NCBI GenBank assembly: GCA_016296415.1
Contig: JAEDJH010000025.1
Span: forward strand, 1 to 20,991
From: Clostridia bacterium
GTDB lineage: Bacteria; Bacillota; Clostridia; Christensenellales; CAG-138
DNA: 20,991 nucleotides
Direction of reading: 5' to 3'
In this document: positions 13,684 through 19,443 of the stretch, in pieces
How positions within the stretch are numbered: the stretch's first letter is position 1
How the letters are laid out: each line of letters starts with the position of its first letter
The notes under the pieces: model-generated
Databases searched by the model: none
What the model saw: only the letters and a program-made list of their open reading frames with translations
Told to the model about the DNA's origin: nothing
Position numbers and translations under genes: made by a program

Positions 13684-13884
13684 ATGATTAACAAAGAAAT
13701 GACCATCCAGGATATACTCACCACCGACATAGGCATTGCCGATATACTCATGGCATCGGGAATGCACTGCCTCGGCTGCGTAATGGCTTCCGGTGAAAAT
13801 CTTGAGCAGGCCTGCGCCGTTCACGGCATCGACGTTGACGGTCTCGTTGCAAACATCAACGAATACCTTGCCGCAAAGAAATAA
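13684..13884 (+). CDS. DUF1858 small CxxC redox-type protein
   Basis: 66 residues forming a single DUF1858 domain, the hybrid-cluster-protein-associated redox disulfide family. It has the diagnostic TIQDILTTDIGIADILMASGMHCLGCVMASGENLEQA, here quoted in parts: TIQDIL, then GMHCLGC with the CxxC pair, then ENLEQACAVHGID. The family is thought to act in redox or [Fe-S] chemistry, sometimes fused to ScdA/RIC repair proteins, but the stand-alone form has no proven role. The start is ATG 13684, nine bases after GGAGG; an earlier in-frame ATG at 13654 overlaps the -10 box and is unlikely to be transcribed as a start. It is monocistronic, with its own promoter and terminator. Confidence 0.9.
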   Translation: MINKEMTIQDILTTDIGIADILMASGMHCLGCVMASGENLEQACAVHGIDVDGLVANINEYLAAKK

Positions 13885-13911
13885 TCGCTCATAACCGCAT
13901 AAACTCAATTA

Positions 13912-13937
13912 AAAAAAGGCGCAAAAGCGCCTTTTTT
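13912..13937. terminator. bidirectional intrinsic terminator
   Basis: GGCGC-AAAA-GCGCC (13918-13931) is flanked by A-run 13911-13917 and T-run 13932-13937, so either strand reads stem then Ts. It separates the convergent DUF1858 and metG genes and serves both. Confidence 0.93.
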
Positions 13938-13951
13938 GTTTGCTTTTAAGA

Positions 13952-15949
13952 TTATCTCACCTTGAGTCCGCTTGCCATGTCGCTCATCGTGGTCAGTGCC
14001 GAAAGATGCACATCGCCCTCATCCGAGGCGCAGAGTATCATTCCGTTCGACTCGATACCGCACATTTTACGGGGCTTGAGGTTGGCGACGAGAACGACGG
14101 TCTTGCCGATCATCTCCTCGGGCGAATAGTATTCCTTTATGCCCGAAAGCACCGTACGGGTCTCCTCACCCACCTGCAGGGTGAAGTTAAGCAGCTTTTT
14201 CGACTTCGGCACTTCTTCGCAGGCAAGCACCTTTGCAAGCCTCAAGTCTATCTTGGCAAAGTCGTCGTATTCGATGAGGGATACGGCGGGTTCTTCGGCC
14301 TTTTCGGGCTTTGCTGCTTTTTCTGCCTTCTCCGCCTTTTCGGGCTTTTCCTCTGCAGCCGGTGCAGTCTGTACCGAGGCTTCAAGCTCCTCCAGCTCCT
14401 TTTTAACGTCTATCCTCGGGAAAAGTGCATTGCCCTTTTTCACGGGGGTGCCGACGGGGAGCTTTCCGAAAACGCCGAGCTTGGTTATGTTGGTCAGGTC
14501 GCATTCCTCAATGCCGAGCTGCTCGAAGATAAGCGGAGCAGTTGAGGGCATAAAGGGCTGCAGGAGAGTGCCGACGATGCGCAGACATTCCGCCAGATTG
14601 TAAAGCACAGTTCCCAGACGGGGGAGGGAGGCCTCGCTCTTTGCAAGTATCCACGGCGCGGTCACATCGATATACTTGTTGCATGCGCCGATAAGCTTCC
14701 ATATAGCCTGCAGAGCCTCTGACATACGGTAGCTTTCCATGAACTCCTCAACCTCTGCGGGAAGCTCCTGCGCCAAGGCTATGAGTGCATCGTCCTCCGG
14801 TTCGGGGGTGTTGTTTTGGGGAATGATGCCGGAGAAGTATTTTTCTATCATGCTCACCGTGCGGGAGAGCAGGTTGCCCAGGTCGTTTGCAAGGTCGGAG
14901 TTTATTTTGGTTATAAGCGCTTCGTTGGAGAATACGCCGTCGGCGCCCGTGCCGAAGGGAACGTCACGCAGCAGGAAGTATCTTATTGCATCACAGCCGT
15001 ATCTGTCTATCAGCTTTATCGGGTCAACGACGTTGCCCTTGGATTTGCTCATCTTGCCGCCGTCGAGAACGAGCCAGCCGTGTCCGAATACCTGCTTGGG
15101 CAGGGGCAGACCCAGCGCAAGCAGTATTATGGGCCATATTATGGTATGGAAGCGCACGATCTCCTTGCCCACGACGTGGAGGTCGGCGGGCCAGTACTTG
15201 TCGAACAGCTCAGTATTGTCGGAGGTGTAGCCGAGCTTTGTTATATAGTTTGAAAGTGCATCGACCCAAACGTATATCGTGTGCTTTTCGTCAAAGTCCA
15301 CGGGAATGCCCCATTTGCAGGAGGTCCTCGAAACGCAGAGATCCTCAAGTCCGGGGAGCAGGAAGTTGTTGAGCATCTCGTTTGCACGGGAAACGGGCTG
15401 GATGAACTCGGGATGCTGCCTTATATGCTCGATAAGCTGAGGAGCGTATTTGGAAAGGCGCAGATAGTAGCTTTCCTCCTCCACAAGCTCCACGGGGCGT
15501 CCGCAGTCGGGGCAGCAGCCGTTTACAAGCTGACGCTCGAGCCAGAAGCTTTCGCAGGGCGTGCAGTAATGTCCCTGATAGCTTGCCTTGTATATGTCGC
15601 CCTGATCGTAGAGCTTTTTGAATATCTTCTTTACGGCAGCAACGTGATAATCGTCGCTCGTTCTGACGAAGCCGTCGTTTGAGATGTTGAGCCGCTTCCA
15701 AAGATCCTTGAACGTGTCAACGATATTGTCAACGTACTGCTTCGGCGTAAGGTCCTTTTGCTTCGCCATGCGCTCGATCTTTTGCCCGTGGTCGTCCGAG
15801 CCGGTCAGAAAATACACGTCATATCCGGTATGCCTTTTGTATCTTGCGATGGCGTCGGATGAAACGGTGCAGTATGCGTGGCCGATATGCAGCTTGTCAC
15901 TCGGATAATACAGCGGCGTGCTGATGTAGAATTTTTTGTTTTCGGTCAT
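13952..15949 (-). CDS. metG: methionyl-tRNA synthetase
   Basis: 665 residues; charges tRNA-Met for initiation and elongation. Class I signatures HIGH (21-24) and KMSKS (299-303) are intact, with the connective-peptide zinc knuckles CTPC and CPDC. The anticodon domain follows to about 520, then a Lys/Glu/Ala-rich linker (repeats of EKAEKAAKPEKAE type), then a C-terminal Trbp111/EMAPII-like OB fold (about 560-665, KIDLRLAKVLACE) used for dimerisation and tRNA binding. I chose ATG 15949: GGAGG lies upstream at a normal distance, while the longer frame to 16006 would run through the T-box terminator. The gene is controlled by the T-box leader just upstream. Confidence 0.97.
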   Translation of the reverse strand: MTENKKFYISTPLYYPSDKLHIGHAYCTVSSDAIARYKRHTGYDVYFLTGSDDHGQKIERMAKQKDLTPKQYVDNIVDTFKDLWKRLNISNDGFVRTSDDYHVAAVKKIFKKLYDQGDIYKASYQGHYCTPCESFWLERQLVNGCCPDCGRPVELVEEESYYLRLSKYAPQLIEHIRQHPEFIQPVSRANEMLNNFLLPGLEDLCVSRTSCKWGIPVDFDEKHTIYVWVDALSNYITKLGYTSDNTELFDKYWPADLHVVGKEIVRFHTIIWPIILLALGLPLPKQVFGHGWLVLDGGKMSKSKGNVVDPIKLIDRYGCDAIRYFLLRDVPFGTGADGVFSNEALITKINSDLANDLGNLLSRTVSMIEKYFSGIIPQNNTPEPEDDALIALAQELPAEVEEFMESYRMSEALQAIWKLIGACNKYIDVTAPWILAKSEASLPRLGTVLYNLAECLRIVGTLLQPFMPSTAPLIFEQLGIEECDLTNITKLGVFGKLPVGTPVKKGNALFPRIDVKKELEELEASVQTAPAAEEKPEKAEKAEKAAKPEKAEEPAVSLIEYDDFAKIDLRLAKVLACEEVPKSKKLLNFTLQVGEETRTVLSGIKEYYSPEEMIGKTVVLVANLKPRKMCGIESNGMILCASDEGDVHLSALTTMSDMASGLKVR

Positions 15950-15990
15950 GTTTTTGTTTCCTCCCTTTGGTTTTTGGGATGGCTTCATAT

Positions 15991-16026
15991 AAAAAGCCGC
16001 CCCCATATTTTCGGTATAGGGACGGC
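15991..16026 (-). terminator. T-box attenuator terminator hairpin
   Basis: On the minus strand GCCGTCCCTATA pairs with TATGGGGGCGGC over 12 positions (two wobble pairs) around CCGAAAA, followed by TTTTT. The 5' arm shares CCGTCCCT with the T-box antiterminator, so the two structures exclude each other. Confidence 0.93.
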
Positions 16027-16251
16027 ATGATTATACCGTGGTACCACCCTACTTCGCATACCGTGGGTATGCCTCATAAGTTCATGCTGTATCGGGCGTG
16101 ACCCGCCGTCCTTAAGCGCCCCGGGGGAGGGGAGGTTCGGGAACGGTTGCTCGGAAGCCATGTTCGGCGGTTCGTATGCTGTCGGGCTTTCACCTTATCC
16201 CAACTCTCTGAAAGCACCGTGACCGCTTACTCTCTTCGTCATTGCAAATAT
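15991..16251 (-). ncRNA. T-box riboswitch, Met-specific, upstream of metG
   Basis: On the minus strand the leader carries the T-box core AGGGTGGTACCACGG (16036-16050), with TGGT ready to pair with ACCA of uncharged tRNA. Stem I includes the AGAGAG and GGTGAAAGCC distal motifs (about 16187-16209) and a specifier region CGAACATGGCTTCCG in which ATG, the Met codon, lies at 16159-16161 followed by a purine. A GCATACC-CAC-GGTATGC hairpin (stem III) precedes the T-box. When tRNA-Met is uncharged the antiterminator (AGGG/CCCT and ACGG/CCGT) forms; otherwise the terminator at 15991-16026 stops transcription before metG. This explains why the 430-base gap has no gene. Confidence 0.95.
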
Positions 16252-16257
16252 GGAATG

Positions 16258-16286
16258 ATTATATCCCGATTATCCCTTCATGTCAA
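16258..16286 (-). promoter_or_regulatory. promoter of the metG T-box leader
   Basis: On the minus strand a perfect TTGACA (16281-16286) and a perfect TATAAT (16258-16263) are 17 bases apart, a consensus sigma-A promoter. Transcription should start near 16251, at the 5' end of the T-box leader. Confidence 0.93.
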
Positions 16287-16322
16287 ACCGTTTATGCACA
16301 AAAATTCAAAAAATCGAAGCGG

Positions 16323-16351
16323 TTGAGCTATGGGCGAAATGCTGATATAAT
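16323..16351 (+). promoter_or_regulatory. promoter of the solute-binding protein-U32 operon
   Basis: TTGAGC (16323-16328) and TATAAT (16346-16351) are 17 bases apart, with TGA as an extended -10. It diverges from the metG promoter; the two -35 boxes are 36 bases apart. Confidence 0.82.
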
Positions 16352-16380
16352 AAACGAAAACGTTTCGGGAGGCGAATCGG

Positions 16381-17220
16381 GTGGCGAAGAGCTTCGTTCC
16401 GTATTTTTTCAGGGGCGAGAAGGGCAAAAAACGCCTTAAGCTGATAATAGGCATCGCTGCGGCGGTGCTTTTGGCGATAATATTTATCTTGTTAACGGTG
16501 CCGAAGGAGCGCATTTATGACGCCCCCGAGGTAAAAACGCTTGAAAGCAGGGGCGTTTTGAGGGTCGGGATACGTGCGGATATGCCCGGATTTTCGCAGG
16601 GCGAGACGGGATTTGAGGTAGAGCTTGCAAACAGGCTTGCCGAGTTTGTGCTAAAAAACAGCGAGGTAAGCTCCGTAAAGCTTGTCGAGGTCACGGCTCA
16701 GTCCGCCGTTACAAAGCTTGACGACGGTACGATAGATGTTGCAATAAGCATGATGCAAAAGGACGAATACGCAAAGTACGCCTATTCCGATGCGTATTAT
16801 GAGGATGAGATAAGCTTTTTTGCCGACAGGGTGAGCGTGAGCAGCAGCATAGACGAAATGCTCGTCGGATATATACAGTCGGGTGCCTGCGAGGACGCTT
16901 TCAACAGCCTGAACAAAATTCGTGAGGACAATGGGGAGCCGAAGATAGAGGGCAGGGCCTTTGCATCCTACCCCGATATGCTTTTTGCGCTCAAAAGGGA
17001 CAGAGTGCAGGCGGTGCTGCTGAAAGGAGCCTATTACAAACGCTACGGTGAGGAGTACGGTCTGATAAAATTAGGAGAGCCAATCGGCACGGTCAGCTAT
17101 GCTGCGGCGGTCAGCACCGATTCGCCGGCAATAGCGCAGCTTGCGAGCATTATGTTTGCCGAGATGCGGGAAAGCGGCGAGATGGACAGGCTGAAACGCC
17201 TTTACGGAATAGGGGAATGA
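16381..17220 (+). CDS. membrane-anchored family 3 solute-binding protein
   Basis: 279 residues from a GTG start, with GGGAGG eight bases upstream. After a short basic N-terminus a single membrane segment (about 19-41, LIIGIAAAVLLAIIFILL) probably anchors it; there is no lipobox cysteine, unlike most Gram-positive binding proteins. The rest is an SBP_bac_3 fold, the amino-acid-type family: LRVGIRADMPGFSQG and GFEVELANRLAEFVL open the first lobe, DDGTIDVAISMMQK follows, and VSYAAAVSTDSPAIAQL lies in the second lobe. No ABC permease or ATPase gene is adjacent. The stop overlaps the ATG of the U32 gene (ATGA), so translation is coupled. The ligand is unknown. Confidence 0.85.
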   Translation: MAKSFVPYFFRGEKGKKRLKLIIGIAAAVLLAIIFILLTVPKERIYDAPEVKTLESRGVLRVGIRADMPGFSQGETGFEVELANRLAEFVLKNSEVSSVKLVEVTAQSAVTKLDDGTIDVAISMMQKDEYAKYAYSDAYYEDEISFFADRVSVSSSIDEMLVGYIQSGACEDAFNSLNKIREDNGEPKIEGRAFASYPDMLFALKRDRVQAVLLKGAYYKRYGEEYGLIKLGEPIGTVSYAAAVSTDSPAIAQLASIMFAEMRESGEMDRLKRLYGIGE

Positions 17221-19331
17221 AGCTCGGTATGACGGGAAAACGACTTGAATTGCTTGCTCCTGCGGGAAGTATGGAAAGCCTCATTGCGGCGGTGCAGAAC
17301 GGCGCCGATGCCGTTTATCTTGGCGGCAGACGGTTTAATGCACGCAGAAATGCGGGAAACTTTGACGACGACGCCATGCGTGAGGCGATCGCATACTGCC
17401 ATGTAAGAAACGTAAAGGTATATGTCACCATGAACACCCTGATGTTCGACAGGGAATTGCCCGATGCGGTCGAATATGCGGCGGCGCTTTATTCTATGGG
17501 TGCGGATGCGATAATCGTTCAGGATACGGGGTTTTTGACGCTCGTTAGAAAGTATGTTCCAGATTTGGAGCTTCATGCAAGCACGCAGATGGGCATACAT
17601 AATTCCGACGGGCTTGCATACTGCCTCGGACTTGGGCTGAAAAGGGCGGTGCTTTCGAGGGAAACGAGCGTTTCGGATATGAAGCGTATGTCGGAGCTGA
17701 ACACGGGCGTTGAGCTTGAGGCGTTCGGACACGGTGCGCTCTGCATGAGCTTCTCGGGCGGCTGCCTTTATTCGTCGATGTCGGGCGAGCGGAGCGGAAA
17801 CAGGGGGCTTTGCGCTCAGCCGTGCCGAAAGCGTGCGAGCGTGAACGGCTGCCCGTCGGATACGGATTACTGCCTGAGCCCAAACGACCTCATGACCCTT
17901 GAGCATCTTGACGCTCTAAAAGGTGCGGGGGTTTCGTGCATCAAAATAGAGGGCAGAATGAAAAGCCCCGAATACGTTGCATTGACGACCGCCGCATACC
18001 GTGCCGCCATTGACGGAAGAAAACCCGACAAAAATATGATAAAAGAGCTTTACGATATGTTTAACAGGGGATTTTCCACGGGCTATCTGTTCGGCGATGA
18101 CGTAAGGACCGACAGCAGGGGGGACTCCGCACCGTCGGCGGAGCTTTTGAAGCGCATCGGCGGCAGCATAAACGGCGAGCACATAAAAAGGACCGTGAAT
18201 ATGCGCATAACGGCTCGTATGGGTGAGCCGATGAAGCTCGAAATGAGCTGCGGCGAAGTGACCGCTGCTGCCCTCGGCGATGTTGTGCAGGCGGCAAAAA
18301 AGGCTCAGGACATGTCGATATACGACCGACAGCTAAGAAAGCTCGGCGACACTCCGTTTGAAGCGGGGAGCATAGAGGTTCTCGCCGATGAGGGCGCATT
18401 TGCGGCGGCAAGCGCATTGAATGCGCTCAGGCGAAGCGCCTGTGACACGCTGTGCGAGATGCTGTCGGGCAGAAGGGAAGCGTGCAGCATAGATAAGGAA
18501 GCGATTTTGCAAAACGCACAAAAGCGCACGCAAAGCGTTGATACGGCCGTAATCGCCCGTGTCAGGACGAAGGAGCAGGCACTGGCGGCGGCAGATGCGA
18601 ATGCCGATGAGATCATATTTGATCCGGTAGTGTACGACGAGGCAAGCCTGAGGGAGCTTTCCTCGGTGAGGAGTATGGGCAAACGCCTTGTGCTTGCGCT
18701 TCCGGCGGTAATGCGCGGCACGGAAAACAGAGAGAAAATAAGGCGGCTGCTGACGGAGGAGATTATTGACGGCGCTGAGGCGAACGCCCACGGACAGCTT
18801 GCGCTGATGGAGAACCTTACTTATAGAATTGCGGGAGCGGCGCTCAACTGCCAGAACACGGCCTCGCTTCATGCACTGTATGGACAGGGCTTTGACAGAG
18901 TTTTGCTTTCAAACGAGCTGACGCATGCACAGATGCGTGATATTCTGAATCACTCGACTGCTTCGCTGAACGTATATGGCAGGGTGCCGCTGATGAACCT
19001 TCTGCATTGCCCCGTAAAGGAGCATAACGGCTGCAGGCGGTGCGGTGGTTCTGCGGGAACGGTAACGGATGAGGAAAGACGGCGTTTCCCGCTCGTAAAC
19101 ACCGTGCTTTCGGACGGATGCCTTGTCAGAATGCTGAACTGCGTACCGACCTTTATAATGGACATCGCCTGCGAACTGAAGAATGCTGACGCATGGCACC
19201 TGAACTTTTTCGACGAATCGCCGGAGGAAGTCCGAAAATTGCTTTTGCAGGCAAAAAAAGCCTTGAAAGGCGGCAAAATCCCGACTCCGGAGGGCATAAC
19301 GAGAGGGCACTATAAAAGGGCGGTACTGTAG
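17217..19331 (+). CDS. U32 family protein, large form (RlhA/TrhP-like)
   Basis: 704 residues. The N-terminal U32 domain starts with RLELLAPAGSMESL and AVQNGADAVYLGG, and contains the U32 signature near 168-187 (EAFGHGALCMSFSGGC) with C176, C183, C199 and C203 as probable [4Fe-4S] ligands. The later half (about 380-500) fits the DUF3656 accessory region, and further cysteines (NGCRRCGG) lie near residue 605. The large form resembles E. coli RlhA, a 23S rRNA C2501 hydroxylation factor; TrhP-type tRNA hydroxylation proteins and older collagenase-like annotations are alternatives. The ATG overlaps the previous stop; ATG 17229 is an equally possible start, since AGGGGA abuts 17217. No terminator is visible downstream. 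Confidence 0.88.
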   Translation: MKLGMTGKRLELLAPAGSMESLIAAVQNGADAVYLGGRRFNARRNAGNFDDDAMREAIAYCHVRNVKVYVTMNTLMFDRELPDAVEYAAALYSMGADAIIVQDTGFLTLVRKYVPDLELHASTQMGIHNSDGLAYCLGLGLKRAVLSRETSVSDMKRMSELNTGVELEAFGHGALCMSFSGGCLYSSMSGERSGNRGLCAQPCRKRASVNGCPSDTDYCLSPNDLMTLEHLDALKGAGVSCIKIEGRMKSPEYVALTTAAYRAAIDGRKPDKNMIKELYDMFNRGFSTGYLFGDDVRTDSRGDSAPSAELLKRIGGSINGEHIKRTVNMRITARMGEPMKLEMSCGEVTAAALGDVVQAAKKAQDMSIYDRQLRKLGDTPFEAGSIEVLADEGAFAAASALNALRRSACDTLCEMLSGRREACSIDKEAILQNAQKRTQSVDTAVIARVRTKEQALAAADANADEIIFDPVVYDEASLRELSSVRSMGKRLVLALPAVMRGTENREKIRRLLTEEIIDGAEANAHGQLALMENLTYRIAGAALNCQNTASLHALYGQGFDRVLLSNELTHAQMRDILNHSTASLNVYGRVPLMNLLHCPVKEHNGCRRCGGSAGTVTDEERRRFPLVNTVLSDGCLVRMLNCVPTFIMDIACELKNADAWHLNFFDESPEEVRKLLLQAKKALKGGKIPTPEGITRGHYKRAVL

Positions 19332-19350
19332 GCAATATATAATATAACCA

Positions 19351-19379
19351 TGGACATGATGTCCGAACGGGTGTACTAT
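19351..19379 (+). promoter_or_regulatory. candidate promoter with overlapping palindrome, secreted protease gene
   Basis: TGGACA (19351-19356) and TACTAT (19374-19379) are 17 bases apart, a moderate match. The perfect palindrome GGACAT-G-ATGTCC (19352-19364) overlaps the -35 and could be an operator. A separate TATAAT at 19338-19343 has no -35. Alternatively the gene is read through from the U32 operon, since no terminator is seen. Confidence 0.45.
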
Positions 19380-19413
19380 ATATGCAAAGGGATTCCGGCA
19401 CCCCGGGGGTCGG

Positions 19414-19433
19414 CTCCTGATAACAAAAGGAGG
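19414..19433 (+). promoter_or_regulatory. ribosome binding site with possible sequestering hairpin
   Basis: AGGAGG (19428-19433) lies ten bases before the ATG. CTCCT at 19414-19418 can pair with AGGAG (19428-19432) across a nine-base loop, which would hide the site. The five-pair stem is short, so its effect is uncertain. Confidence 0.4.
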
Positions 19434-19443
19434 AACAAAAAGT

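Noticed and set aside
15950..16006. 19-residue N-terminal extension of methionyl-tRNA synthetase
   Set aside because: It would start inside the T-box terminator hairpin and precede the real ribosome binding site; the conserved protein begins at MTENKKFYISTP.
16118..16136. G-rich run on the plus strand as a possible G-quadruplex
   Set aside because: Only three usable G tracts are present and the strand that is transcribed as the T-box is the C-rich one.
19390..19413. GC-rich CCGGCACCCCGGGGGTCGG as a terminator after the U32 gene
   Set aside because: The CCCCGGGG centre leaves no proper loop and no T run follows, so it does not fit an intrinsic terminator.
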